Positions 41,377 through 50,587 of a stretch of 64,000 nt of DNA are shown one piece after another. Under the pieces are notes generated by a model. The model saw only the letters and a list, made by a program, of their open reading frames with translations. It was not told the origin of the DNA and did no database searches. The position numbers and the translations under genes are program-made. The first letter of the stretch is position 1; each line of letters opens with the position of its first letter. The stretch is from Rhodoblastus sp. (GTDB lineage: Bacteria; Pseudomonadota; Alphaproteobacteria; Rhizobiales; Beijerinckiaceae), in contig NZ_JAGRPM010000065.1 in NCBI RefSeq assembly GCF_019449565.1, forward strand, positions 1 to 64,000, in the 5' to 3' direction.

Positions 41377-42231
41377 ATGGGCGCGCAAAGGGAAGTCAAA
41401 ACGTTTCGCACTTTCCGGTCAGGTCGTGCGGCTTCTGTCGCCCTCGCGGCCGCGGCTGTCGTCCTCGCCAGCGGTTTTTACGCGCCAACTCTTGCCGCAG
41501 GCTGGGTTTCAGGGCCGAAATCCGAGGCGCGGCTGATCGATGGCGGCTTGCATGATGGCGCCCGCTATGCCGGAGCGCAAATCCGCCTTTCCGGCGACGC
41601 CGTGACCTATTGGCGCGATCCGGGCGAGGCCGGCGTTCCGCCGACCTTCGATTTCGCGGGATCGGACAATGTCGCCGAGGCCGATGTGGTCTATCCGCAG
41701 CCGGAGCGGATCGACGAGGACGGCAATCAGGTCTTCGGCTATCGCGGCGAGGTTGTCTTTCCCATACGGGTTGCGCCGGTCGACCCCAAAAAGCCGATGA
41801 CTCTGGCGCTGAAGCTCGATTACGCCGCCTGCGAGAAGATCTGCATTCCCGCCCATGCGCAGCTGAACTTGTCCCTGCCGCCGCAGCCGCGCGAGGCCGA
41901 AAGCCAGCTGCTCGATGATTCGCTGCGGCAGATTCCGAAAATTCTCGAAGGCGAGGCGGCTGCGAGCTTCGCGGTCGCGTCCCCGGCGCCGCCAGCAAGC
42001 GGCAAGCCGCAATGGCGGGTGAAGATCAGCGGAGAGGCGCGTGACCTGTTCATCGAGCCGCCGACGGGCTTCTATTTCGACGTACGGCCGGATAAGGAGA
42101 AAAACGCGTTCCTGCTGACCCTCGCCCAGCACCCGGGCAAGAAGAAGCGGCCCGAACTGCCGCTGCGGGTGACGGTTTCAGGCCCCGCCCCCGCCGAATT
42201 CGACCTTACCCTGCCCCCCGGCGGCAACTGA
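41377..42231 (+). CDS. Exported DsbD/ScsB alpha-domain-like protein
   Basis: A 284-aa protein with an N-terminal signal peptide (ASVALAAAAVVLASG, then a cleavage site before WVSG). The body resembles the N-terminal immunoglobulin-like domain of DsbD/ScsB, with the redox pair in DYAACEKICIPAH near 153. The membrane and thioredoxin domains of full DsbD are missing, so it is a stand-alone periplasmic thiol protein that would need an electron donor encoded elsewhere. Followed by rsmE. Confidence 0.82.
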   Translation: MGAQREVKTFRTFRSGRAASVALAAAAVVLASGFYAPTLAAGWVSGPKSEARLIDGGLHDGARYAGAQIRLSGDAVTYWRDPGEAGVPPTFDFAGSDNVAEADVVYPQPERIDEDGNQVFGYRGEVVFPIRVAPVDPKKPMTLALKLDYAACEKICIPAHAQLNLSLPPQPREAESQLLDDSLRQIPKILEGEAAASFAVASPAPPASGKPQWRVKISGEARDLFIEPPTGFYFDVRPDKEKNAFLLTLAQHPGKKKRPELPLRVTVSGPAPAEFDLTLPPGGN

Positions 42232-42254
42232 ACCACACGGAAACGGACTCATTT

Positions 42255-43004
42255 ATGTCGCGACTGGATTTCACCAGCCATCGCCTTTGCGTCGCCGCGC
42301 CGCTCGAAGCGGGCGCGACGGTCGAGCTGACGCGCGAACAGACCAATTATCTGGTCAATGTGCTGCGGCTCGGCGAAGGCGCGCGGCTGCTCGTCTTCAA
42401 CGGGAGCGATGGCGAATGGCGCGCGGCGCTGGAGCCCCATGGCAAGAAATCCGCATCCCTGCGCATTGAAGAGCAGAGCCGCGCGCAGGAAAACCTGCCC
42501 GATCTCGATTATATTTTCGCGCCGCTGAAACACGCCCGGCTCGATTACATGGCGCAGAAGGCGGTGGAAATGGGCGCCCGGCGGCTGCGCCCGGCGCTGA
42601 CCCGGCGCACCCAGGCCAGCCGAATCAATCTCGAACGCATGCGCGCCAATGTCGTCGAAGCCGCCGAGCAATGCGGGCTGCTGGCGCTGGCCGAAGTGCT
42701 GGAGGAGCAAAAGCTCGACTCCATTCTGCACAATTGGCCGGAAGACCGGCTGCTGATCTTCTGCGACGAGGCGGCGGAGATCGCCGATCCGCTCGCCGCC
42801 CTGCGCCAGGCCGGCGCGGGCTTCCAGAAATTTGCGGTGCTGATCGGCCCCGAGGGCGGCTTCGACGAGGCCGAGAGGGCCGCGCTCGCGCGGATCTCGC
42901 CGGTCGCCCGCCTGTCGCTCGGGCCGCGCGTCCTGCGCGCCGATACGGCTGCGGTCGCCGCCTTGGCCTTGGTCCAGGCCGCGCTGGGCGACTGGCGCGG
43001 CTGA
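42255..43004 (+). CDS. rsmE: 16S rRNA (uracil-1498-N3)-methyltransferase
   Basis: A 249-aa SPOUT-class methyltransferase that methylates U1498 of 16S rRNA. It has an N-terminal PUA-like domain with HRLCVAAPL and NYLVNVLRL. The C-terminal knot contains VLIGPEGGFDEAE near 195 and LGPRVLRADTA near 222, the SAM-binding loops. Full length. Confidence 0.96.
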   Translation: MSRLDFTSHRLCVAAPLEAGATVELTREQTNYLVNVLRLGEGARLLVFNGSDGEWRAALEPHGKKSASLRIEEQSRAQENLPDLDYIFAPLKHARLDYMAQKAVEMGARRLRPALTRRTQASRINLERMRANVVEAAEQCGLLALAEVLEEQKLDSILHNWPEDRLLIFCDEAAEIADPLAALRQAGAGFQKFAVLIGPEGGFDEAERAALARISPVARLSLGPRVLRADTAAVAALALVQAALGDWRG

Positions 43005-43084
43005 AGGGCGCTCGGCCAGCCGGGCGACATGATCTCGCCATCATATTGGGGTCAAAAAGGCGACCCTTTCCAGAGAGATTCGGG

Positions 43085-43375
43085 ATGCCCGCCAAAAAGC
43101 AAGAACAGTCGGCCCCATTTCACCTGATCGCCTGCGCTGTGCTCGCTCTGAGTCCTTTTCTAAGTGCGGCGGCCTCCGTGGCGGCCGAGAATCAACTCCG
43201 CCTCAGTGCGCCGCTCGCGCTTCCGCCGCCGATCATCGCCGGTGAAACGCGCGTTCCCGCCGCCCGTCCCGCCGCCTCGGCGCCCGCGCAGATGAATTAT
43301 ATGGCGGGCGACGCCCAGATCACCGAGCCGCGCGGCCGCCTGCGCCTGCGGCCTATGAATCTTGGCGGCATGTAA
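43085..43375 (+). CDS. Small exported protein of unknown function
   Basis: A 96-aa protein. The ATG at 43085 has GAGAGA upstream. Residues about 13-34 form a signal peptide (LIACAVLALSPFLSAAAS, VAA cleavage). The mature part is Pro/Ala/Arg-rich and low in complexity, ending in LRLRPMNLGGM. I do not recognise a family. It is downstream of rsmE and convergent with gshA. Confidence 0.6.
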   Translation: MPAKKQEQSAPFHLIACAVLALSPFLSAAASVAAENQLRLSAPLALPPPIIAGETRVPAARPAASAPAQMNYMAGDAQITEPRGRLRLRPMNLGGM

Positions 43376-43396
43376 GCGCTCGCGCCGCGCGCCCGA

Positions 43397-44779
43397 TCAG
43401 TACACGCAGCTTTCGAAGGCCCGCGCGACGTCGCCCTTCCAGGCCCCGTGAAACAGGGCCAGCCGCTTCCGCGCGAGATTCTCCCCGGTCGTCGCGATTT
43501 CGTCCAGCACATCGAGATAGATCGTTTCGTCGCGCCCCTCGGCGTCGAATCGGCGGCGGCGCGCGAGGCCCGACCGCGCCAGCGGGAGAATGTCGCGCGC
43601 GAGGTCCAGCAGGCTGCGCCCGCCGACGCGCGTTGAAAGCCCCTCGCGCGGGACCGCCGCGCGCAGGGCGGAGCGGTCCCTGGCGCTAAAACCCTTCACC
43701 AGATCCCAGGCCGCCGCGCTGGCTTCCTTGTCATAGAAGAGGCCGGCGCATAGCGCGGTGAAGGCGAGAATATGGGCGCGCGGGCCGACGTCGGCGCCCC
43801 GCATCTCCATGTAACGCTTGAGCCGCACTTCCGGGAAAATGGTCGAGAGATGGTTCGCCCAGTCGGAGATGGTGGCGAATTCGCCCGGCAACTGCGGCAG
43901 GCGGCCGGCCAGAAGATCACGGAACGAGGCCCCCGCGACATCGTGATAGACGTCGCCGCGCTTGACGAAATAGAGCGGCACGTCGAGCGCGTAATCGACA
44001 TAGCGCTCGAAGCCCATGCCCGGCTCGAAGGCGAAGGGCAGCATTCCCGTGCGGTCGGCGTCCGTATCGGTCCAGATTTGCGAGCGCATCGACTGGAAGC
44101 CGTTGGGCTTGCCGTCCGTGAAGGGCGAATTGGCGAAGAGCGCGGTGAACAGCGGCTGCAGGCTCAGGGCCAGCCGCAATTTCGCGACCATGTCCTCTTC
44201 CGAGGCGAAATCCATGTTGGTCTGCACGGTCGAGGTGCGGAACATCATGTCGAGGCCCAGCGTCCCGACCTTGGGCATGTAGCGCGCCATGATCCGATAG
44301 CGCTGCTTGGGCATGACCGGCGTCTCCTCGCGGCGCCAAAGCGGGCTCATGCCGAGATCGAGAAAGGCGAGGCCAAGCTTTTCGCAGATCGGAGCGAGGG
44401 CGGCGAAATGCGCCTCCAATTCGGCGCCCGTCTGATGCGCATCGTCGAGCGGCGCGCCCGACAATTCGAATTGCCCGCCCGGCTCAAGCGAAATAGCGGC
44501 GCCGCCTTGCGGGTCGAACAGCCCGATCAGCGCGTCGGCGTCCTCGATCGGCTCCCAGCCGCTCGACGCGCGCAAGCCTTCCAGCAAAGCGCGAATGCCG
44601 CCGCGTCCATCGGGACGGCCCTCATAGGGCGCCGGCGCATGATCCGCGCGATAGAATGGAATCTTCTCATGTTCCGTCCCGATGCGGAACGGTCCCTGTG
44701 GCTTGCACCCAGCCTCGAACCATCCCACCAGTTCGTCGCGCGACGAGATGCGGTTTTCATCGACTAGGTCACGGGCCAT
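43397..44779 (-). CDS. gshA: Glutamate-cysteine ligase (plant/alphaproteobacterial class)
   Basis: A 460-aa ligase for the first step of glutathione synthesis. It has FRIGTEHEKIPF near 31, ISLEPGGQFELSGAP near 96, RTSTVQTNMDFASEEDM near 182, and PFAFEPGMGFERYVDYALDVPL near 245. This belongs to the class shared by alphaproteobacteria and plants. The ATG at 44779 starts MARDLVDENRI. No gshB in the window. Confidence 0.95.
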   Translation of the reverse strand: MARDLVDENRISSRDELVGWFEAGCKPQGPFRIGTEHEKIPFYRADHAPAPYEGRPDGRGGIRALLEGLRASSGWEPIEDADALIGLFDPQGGAAISLEPGGQFELSGAPLDDAHQTGAELEAHFAALAPICEKLGLAFLDLGMSPLWRREETPVMPKQRYRIMARYMPKVGTLGLDMMFRTSTVQTNMDFASEEDMVAKLRLALSLQPLFTALFANSPFTDGKPNGFQSMRSQIWTDTDADRTGMLPFAFEPGMGFERYVDYALDVPLYFVKRGDVYHDVAGASFRDLLAGRLPQLPGEFATISDWANHLSTIFPEVRLKRYMEMRGADVGPRAHILAFTALCAGLFYDKEASAAAWDLVKGFSARDRSALRAAVPREGLSTRVGGRSLLDLARDILPLARSGLARRRRFDAEGRDETIYLDVLDEIATTGENLARKRLALFHGAWKGDVARAFESCVY

Positions 44780-45173
44780 GTGCGGCTTTCAAACGGGGTC
44801 TCAAGGTCGGTGAGGGTCGGGATCTGACGCGAAAACGGGCGGACGGGCGCCGGGCGGCGTCGTCCACTTCCATTCCGATCGAGCGCGTTCCTCATCGGGG
44901 CGGTCAACGCCCCAGGATGCGGCCGCGCGGCGTCGCCTTTCCCCCTCCGACGAAGCACTAGATAGGCCGATGCCGCGCAAGCTGCAATCGCAGCCTGTCC
45001 GCGTTCCGGAAAATTGGCTTTGCATTTCGGGAGGGAGCAGCAGGCCAGCCGGGCGTTCGACCCTTCCGGCGCGGGAATGCGCCGGAAGCCGCTCGATACA
45101 AGCAGGTTTCGCGCCAGACAAGAGCCAAACTCGCTTCCTGATATAATTAAGAAGCCGTCTTCTCACGCTGGCG
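44780..45173. other. 394-bp gene-free region
   Basis: Lies between gshA and the Kef-type gene, both on the minus strand, so it should hold the gshA promoter. A short GAAG/CTTC hairpin with AT-rich sequence after it near 45138-45166 may end the Kef transcript. Short frames here lack coding character. Confidence 0.45.
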
Positions 45174-47051
45174 TCAGTCGGAGACCTGATCGACGATGGT
45201 CTGGCTTTCCGGCGTCAGCCCCTTGGACTTGCTCGCCGGCTTGACCAGCGGCTCGGGATTGAAGCGCGGCTGGTCGGGTGCGAAGAAGGGTGGTGGCGGC
45301 GCGCCGCCCGCCTTCTGGATCGCCAGCCGGTCGAGATCGCGCTGGCGCACCGCGTCCACGGCTTCGCGGGCGGCGTCGGGGTCGCCGCGCAATTCCGCGA
45401 TCGCCGCCCCGCCGAAGGCCAGCGCCGATTCGAGCGTTTCGCGGATCTGGTAATCCACGCCTTTATCGAGCAGATCGATGGCGTGAATGCGGTCATAGGC
45501 GCGCACGAAAATCTTGGCAGTCGGGAAATTGTCGCGCGCCAGGGCGACGATGGCGTTGGCGATGTCGCGGTTTCCGACACAAATGGCGATGATCCGCGCT
45601 TCGCCGGCGCCAGCCGCGCGCAGCACGTCGAGCCGGCAGCCGTCGCCGAAATAGACCTTGAAGCCGAACTTGCCCGCGTCGCGGATGCGCTTGACCGAGG
45701 AATCGATCACCGTCACATCAATGCGCTCGGCGAGCAGAGGCTGCACCGAGATCTGCCCGAAGCGGCCAAAGCCGACCACCAGCACCTTTCCGCGCTTCTC
45801 CTTGGGAACGGAGGGCGGCGGCTCGACGGCGCCCTCCGGCTCGGGCGCGCGGCGGCTTTCCAACCGGACGGCGATATATTCCGCGCCCTTGGCGAAAAAA
45901 GGCCCGGCGACCATGGTGATTGCCGCGAGGGCCGACAACAGGCTGGAATCCGCCTGCGGCATCAGATGGGCCGCCGCCGCGAGCGGAAAGATGGCGAAGG
46001 AAAATTCGCCCGCCGGCGTCAATATCCCGGCGGCGCTGAGCGATTCGCGCGAGGTCGAGCCCGTCAGCCGAAATAGGACGAAAACGATGGCCATTTTCGC
46101 GCAGAGAATGGCCAGCGCCGCGCCCGCGAGCAAGCCGAGCCGCGCCCCCACGAGATGGGCGTCCACCGACATGCCGACCGACATGAAGAACAGGCCCATT
46201 AGCAGGCCGCGAAAGGGTTCGATATCGGCTTCGAGCTGATGGCGGAAATTGGATTCCGACAGCAGCAGGCCGGCGAGAAAGGCGCCCAGCGCCATGGACA
46301 TGCCGACCGCCTGCATCAGCACCGCCGCGCCGAGCACGATAAACAGGGCCGCCGCCGTGAGAATTTCACGCGCGCCGGCCCGCGCAAGCAGGCGGAATAG
46401 CGGGTTGAGGGCGTAATGGCCGGAAAGAATGACGAAAGCCAGAGCCGCGAAAGCCTGCGACAGATTGATCAGCGCGTCGTGCATGGAGCCGGCCAGCGAG
46501 GACGCGGCGCCCCCTGCTCCTCCGCCGAGCAGCGGAATCAGGGCCAAGGCGGGCGCGACGGCGATATCCTGCGCCAGCAGGACCGCGAAGGCGCGCCGTC
46601 CATAGGCGGTTTGGGCGTCGCCGCGCTCCTCCAGCAATTGCATGGCGATGGCGGTGGCGGAAAAGGCGAGCGCCAGACCCGCCGCAAGCGCGCCGAACAG
46701 GCCGAGATGCAGGAATTTATGCGCGGCATAGGCCAGAGGCCCGGCGGTCAGGACCATCTGGCTGACGCCGATCAGACCGATGTCGCGGCGCAAGGCATAG
46801 AGCCGCTGCGGCTTGAGCGACAGGCCTATCAGGAAGAGCAGCAGCACGACGCCGAGTTGGGAAATATTGAGCGTCATCTTCGGCTCGGCGATCAGCCCGA
46901 GGCCAGAAGGGCCGATGGCGATGCCCGCGACGAGATAGCCGATAACGGAGCCGAGCCCCGCAAAGCGGAAAGACGCCGCAAACACGATCGAGGCGGCGAG
47001 AAGAATCAGGATCGGGACGAGAAAGCTCGTCTCGCTGCTCATTTCCGGCAT
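45174..47051 (-). CDS. Kef-type cation:proton antiporter with RCK domain
   Basis: A 625-aa CPA2-family protein. Roughly 12 membrane helices (residues about 8-395) carry GYLVAGIAIGPSGLG near 38 and the transport-core segment LALAFSATAIAMQLL near 128. A cytoplasmic RCK_N domain follows (KVLVVGFGRFGQ near 425, VIDSSVKRIRDAG, VYFGDG), which normally binds a nucleotide. The Pro-rich tail is unassigned. It probably exchanges K+ or Na+ for H+; no KefF/KefG partner is adjacent. Confidence 0.93.
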   Translation of the reverse strand: MPEMSSETSFLVPILILLAASIVFAASFRFAGLGSVIGYLVAGIAIGPSGLGLIAEPKMTLNISQLGVVLLLFLIGLSLKPQRLYALRRDIGLIGVSQMVLTAGPLAYAAHKFLHLGLFGALAAGLALAFSATAIAMQLLEERGDAQTAYGRRAFAVLLAQDIAVAPALALIPLLGGGAGGAASSLAGSMHDALINLSQAFAALAFVILSGHYALNPLFRLLARAGAREILTAAALFIVLGAAVLMQAVGMSMALGAFLAGLLLSESNFRHQLEADIEPFRGLLMGLFFMSVGMSVDAHLVGARLGLLAGAALAILCAKMAIVFVLFRLTGSTSRESLSAAGILTPAGEFSFAIFPLAAAAHLMPQADSSLLSALAAITMVAGPFFAKGAEYIAVRLESRRAPEPEGAVEPPPSVPKEKRGKVLVVGFGRFGQISVQPLLAERIDVTVIDSSVKRIRDAGKFGFKVYFGDGCRLDVLRAAGAGEARIIAICVGNRDIANAIVALARDNFPTAKIFVRAYDRIHAIDLLDKGVDYQIRETLESALAFGGAAIAELRGDPDAAREAVDAVRQRDLDRLAIQKAGGAPPPPFFAPDQPRFNPEPLVKPASKSKGLTPESQTIVDQVSD

Positions 47052-47206
47052 GTGGTCCGCAGGAGGTTCAGATCAGGCGGCGATTCGCCGCGCGCCGGCG
47101 ATGCCTTAGGCAAGGATAGAGGCGAAAGCGCGGCGCGGGAAGCCGTTTCGCCCACCGGCCCGCGCTTGACATCGCCGCGCCCCGCGCCCACAAGATTTTT
47201 GAGCCA

Positions 47207-47248
47207 AGACCCGTCCTTAGAGGTCCCAGACCTGTCCCTAGAGGTCCC
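47207..47248. repeat. Two tandem 21-bp repeats at the ispH translation start
   Basis: Two adjacent 21-bp units (47207-47227 and 47228-47248), 19 of 21 identical, each containing TAGAGGTCCC. The second ends three bases before the ispH ATG, so its GAGG is the ribosome site. The first supplies a second copy of the same GAGG. Confidence 0.8.
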
Positions 47249-47251
47249 CGG

Positions 47252-48223
47252 ATGAGCGCCACGCCCACTCTGAAGCCCCGTCTGAACGTTTTTCTTTGCG
47301 CGCCGCGCGGCTTTTGCGCCGGCGTGGTGCGCGCTATCGACATCGTCGAACACGCCTTGCGCAAATTTGGCGCGCCCGTCTATGTGCGCCACGAAATCGT
47401 GCACAACCGCTATGTCGTCGAGGGCCTCAAGCGCAAGGGCGCGATCTTCGTCGAAGAACTGGACGAAGTGCCCGACAATGGCGCTCCCGTCGTGTTTTCG
47501 GCCCATGGCGTGCCGAAGGCCGTGCCGGTCGAGGCCGAAGACCGCAAGCTGCTGGCGATCGACGCCACCTGCCCGCTGGTGACCAAGGTCCATCGCGAGG
47601 CAGAAATTCATTATCGGCGCGGCCGCAAGGTCGTCCTTGTCGGCCACAAGGGCCACACGGAAGTCATCGGCACCATGGGCCAGCTGCCCGAGGGCGCCGT
47701 TGTGCTCGTGGAGAGCCCGAGCGACGTCGGCTCCCTAACCTTCGCCACGGACGAGCCGATCGCCTATGTCACCCAGACCACTCTGTCCGTGGACGACATG
47801 GCCGAGGTGGTCAATGCGCTCAAGGACAAATATCCCCATATCGTCGGGCCGCATAAGCAGGACATCTGCTACGCGACCACCAACCGCCAGGAAGCGGTCA
47901 AGGAAATCGCCCACAAGGTGGACGCCTTCATCGTGGTCGGCTCGCCCAATTCCTCCAATTCGCAGCGCCTCAAGGAAGTGGCCGAGCGCAACGGCTGCCG
48001 CCGCGCCCAGCTCGTCCTGCGCGCGACCGACATCGACTGGAGCCAGCTGGAAGGGATCGCCTCGCTAGGCGTCACCGCCGGCGCCTCGGCGCCCGAGGTG
48101 CTGGTCGAGGAAATTCTCGACGCCGTCGGCGAGAAATTCGAGCTGGTGATCGACACCATCACCACTGCCACGGAAGACGTTTCCTTCCCGCTGCCGCGCA
48201 CCCTGCGCGAAAAAGTCGCCTGA
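47252..48223 (+). CDS. ispH: 4-hydroxy-3-methylbut-2-enyl diphosphate reductase
   Basis: A 323-aa iron-sulfur enzyme, the last step of the MEP isoprenoid pathway. The three cluster cysteines are in [10 protein letters not shown] (first Cys near residue 14), [11 protein letters not shown] near 108, and [10 protein letters not shown] near 208. It also has [14 protein letters not shown] near 134 and [12 protein letters not shown] near 231. The start is directly preceded by the tandem repeat listed above. Confidence 0.97.
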   Translation: MSATPTLKPRLNVFLCAPRGFCAGVVRAIDIVEHALRKFGAPVYVRHEIVHNRYVVEGLKRKGAIFVEELDEVPDNGAPVVFSAHGVPKAVPVEAEDRKLLAIDATCPLVTKVHREAEIHYRRGRKVVLVGHKGHTEVIGTMGQLPEGAVVLVESPSDVGSLTFATDEPIAYVTQTTLSVDDMAEVVNALKDKYPHIVGPHKQDICYATTNRQEAVKEIAHKVDAFIVVGSPNSSNSQRLKEVAERNGCRRAQLVLRATDIDWSQLEGIASLGVTAGASAPEVLVEEILDAVGEKFELVIDTITTATEDVSFPLPRTLREKVA

Positions 48224-48359
48224 CCGGGCCAAAGCCGGTTCAGCCGGAATGTGACAAGGCGGCGCAATGGTCACCGACCGCGCCGCCCTTTTACGTTTCG
48301 GCATAATGCTCCATGACCGCGCGGCGCCCCCGGCGCGGCGCAAGACTCCGCGAAAGACC

Positions 48360-49388
48360 ATGCAGACGAACGCTTCCGCCGAACATCCTTTCGACGCCTT
48401 CCGCGCCCTGCTCGCGCAAATGCCCGTCGCCTCCGCCGAAGCCGTCGCCGCCGTGCGCGCCCGTGACGCGCAGCTGACCAAGCCGCCGGGCGCTCTCGGC
48501 CGGCTTGAAGAGATCGTCGAATGGCTCGCCGCCTGGCAGGACCGCGCCAAGCCGACCGCCGAGCGGCCGACCGTGGTGGTGTTCGCCGCCAATCACGGCG
48601 TCGTCGCGCAGGGCGTCTCGCCCTATCCCGCCAGCGTCACCGCCCAGATGCTGAAGAATTTCTCGGCGGGCGGCGCGGCCGTGAACCAGATCTGCGCCGT
48701 CAATGGCGCGGGGCTGAAAGTGTTCGAGCTCGCGCTCAACCTGCCGACCAAGGACATCACCGAGGCCCCGGCGATGGAGGCGCGCGAATGCGCCGCGACC
48801 ATCGCCTATGGCATGGAGGCGATTGCGGGCGGCGCGGATGTGCTGGCGCTCGGCGAAATGGGCATCGGCAATACCACTATCGCCGCAGCCATCTATTACG
48901 CGCTCTATGGCGGCGAGGCGGAGGATTGGGTCGGGCGCGGCACCGGCGTCAATGATGAAGGCCTGGCGCGCAAGGCCAACGCCGTGCGGCGCGCGGTCGC
49001 CCTGCACCGCGACCATCTCGACGATCCGTTCGAACTGCTGCGCCGCCTTGGCGGGCGCGAGGTCGCGGCCATGGCCGGCGCCATTCTCGCGGCGCGCATG
49101 GAGCGCACGCCGGTCCTGCTCGACGGCTATGTCGTCTGCGCGGCGGCGGCCGTTCTGCACGCGCTCGATCCGGCGAGCATCGACCATTGCCTCGCCGGCC
49201 ATGTCTCGGCGGAAGGCGCCCATGCGGAAGTGCTGAAAAGGCTCGGCAAGAAGCCGCTGCTCGATCTCGGCATGAGGCTCGGCGAAGGCTCCGGCGCGGC
49301 GCTCGCCATCGGCCTCGTCAAGGCGGCGCTGGCTTGCCATCAGGACATGGCGACATTCTCGTCGGCGGGCGTCGACAACAAGGCGTGA
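48360..49388 (+). CDS. cobT: Nicotinate-nucleotide-dimethylbenzimidazole phosphoribosyltransferase
   Basis: A 342-aa enzyme that activates dimethylbenzimidazole for the lower ligand of cobalamin. It has LTKPPGALGRLEEI near 38, VVFAANHGVVAQGVSPYP near 74, LGEMGIGNTTIAAAI near 165 with the region for nicotinate mononucleotide binding, and DLGMRLGEGSGAALA near 301 with the catalytic Glu. The frame extends upstream to 48267, but homologs begin near the ATG at 48360. Links to the cobalt operon at the left end of the window. Confidence 0.95.
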   Translation: MQTNASAEHPFDAFRALLAQMPVASAEAVAAVRARDAQLTKPPGALGRLEEIVEWLAAWQDRAKPTAERPTVVVFAANHGVVAQGVSPYPASVTAQMLKNFSAGGAAVNQICAVNGAGLKVFELALNLPTKDITEAPAMEARECAATIAYGMEAIAGGADVLALGEMGIGNTTIAAAIYYALYGGEAEDWVGRGTGVNDEGLARKANAVRRAVALHRDHLDDPFELLRRLGGREVAAMAGAILAARMERTPVLLDGYVVCAAAAVLHALDPASIDHCLAGHVSAEGAHAEVLKRLGKKPLLDLGMRLGEGSGAALAIGLVKAALACHQDMATFSSAGVDNKA

Positions 49389-49472
49389 CGCGCGGTTCTT
49401 GGTCACAATCTCCGACCCGGCGCCCCTCGCCGGATGGCCGCATTCGGCTCGCAGACGAAACGCAGATCGCCC

Positions 49473-50090
49473 TTACTGCCAGCCCTCGACGCCTTTCATG
49501 TCGGGAAGCTTATGGGCAATGCCCTTGTGGCAATCGATGCAGGTTTTCTGGCCGGTGAAGAGGAAACGTTCATGCGCTTCCGCCGCGCGTGGCGACTGTT
49601 TCGTCGTATCCATCGATTGCGCGCTATGACAGTTGCGGCACTCCAGCGAGTCATTCGCCTTCATCCGCGCCCATTCGTGGCTGGCGAGGGCGAAACGGTG
49701 ATCGAGAAACTTTTCGCGGGTGCCGATCGTGCCGAACAGATGACCCCAGACTTCCTTTGACGCCTGCATCTTGCGCGCGATCTTGTCTGTCCAGTTATGC
49801 GGCACATGACAATCGGGGCAGCTCGCGCGAACGCCGGACCGGTTCGAGAAATGGATCGTGCTTTTCAGCTCCTCGAAAACATTCGAGTGCATTTCGTGGC
49901 AGCTGGTGCAGAATTTCTCGGTATTCGTCGCCTCGAGCGCCGTGTTGAACGCGCCCCAGAAAACGATCCCGGCGACGAAGCCTCCGAGAACCAGCGCGCC
50001 GAAGGAGAAATAGACGCTCGGCCGCGAGATCGTCGTCCATATTGGCCGGGCCCATGCGAAGCGATTGGCGAGCGCGCCAAGGAGGCTCAT
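49473..50090 (-). CDS. napC: NapC tetraheme quinol dehydrogenase
   Basis: A 205-aa NapC/NirT-family membrane-anchored c-type cytochrome passing electrons from quinol to NapB. One N-terminal helix (about 27-48), then four heme motifs CTSCH, CPDCH, CRNCH and CIDCH. Its ATG overlaps the napB stop by 4 bp. Last gene of the nap operon. Confidence 0.96.
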   Translation of the reverse strand: MSLLGALANRFAWARPIWTTISRPSVYFSFGALVLGGFVAGIVFWGAFNTALEATNTEKFCTSCHEMHSNVFEELKSTIHFSNRSGVRASCPDCHVPHNWTDKIARKMQASKEVWGHLFGTIGTREKFLDHRFALASHEWARMKANDSLECRNCHSAQSMDTTKQSPRAAEAHERFLFTGQKTCIDCHKGIAHKLPDMKGVEGWQ

Positions 50091-50587
50091 TTGGCAGAGC
50101 CTCCCGCTTTGAGATGGGTGATCAAACTATCGATATCGATGAAACTATTGGCGACCGGTGGCTTCGCGTCGGTTTGCGAGACGTGGCATTCGGTACAGAA
50201 GAAGCGGCGCGGCGAGACGGTGGCGAGGAACTGGCCCTCGCGATCCATGAAATGGGTGATTGAAATCATTGGCGCCTGGCTTTCGCGGATCCGTGAGCGC
50301 GCATGGCAGGACAGGCATTTATTGCCATTGAGATCGATCTGGTAACCCTCGATCGTGTGCGGAATGACTGGCGGCTGCTCGGGATAATTTCGCGTTTCGC
50401 GGGCCGCCGTGTTGCGGATGGGCTGAATGCGCGGCGCCGGCGCTGGATCGGCGACCGGCGTCGGGCCCCGCAAGGGCAGAGAGAGGCCGCCGTCCGGACC
50501 CGCCGATTGCGACATGGCGACCGGCGCGGCGAGCCCGAGCGACGAGGCCAGGGCGACCCGGAGCAGGGAGCGGAGGAGGCGGCTCAT
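50087..50587 (-). CDS. napB: NapB diheme cytochrome subunit
   Basis: A 166-aa periplasmic electron-transfer subunit of nitrate reductase. It has a signal peptide ([20 protein letters not shown]), a Pro-rich linker and two heme motifs, CLSCH and CTECH, with the family segment [14 protein letters not shown]. The ATG at 50587 overlaps the napA stop (ATGA). Confidence 0.96.
   Translation of the reverse strand: MSRLLRSLLRVALASSLGLAAPVAMSQSAGPDGGLSLPLRGPTPVADPAPAPRIQPIRNTAARETRNYPEQPPVIPHTIEGYQIDLNGNKCLSCHARSRIRESQAPMISITHFMDREGQFLATVSPRRFFCTECHVSQTDAKPPVANSFIDIDSLITHLKAGGSAK

Noticed and set aside
47207..47248. A CRISPR-like repeat
   Set aside because: Only two directly adjacent units without spacers; a simple tandem duplication.
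48200..48360. A second cobalamin riboswitch upstream of cobT
   Set aside because: GCCGG-type pairs occur, but the B12 box GCCACTG and the GGTGAGA core are absent.
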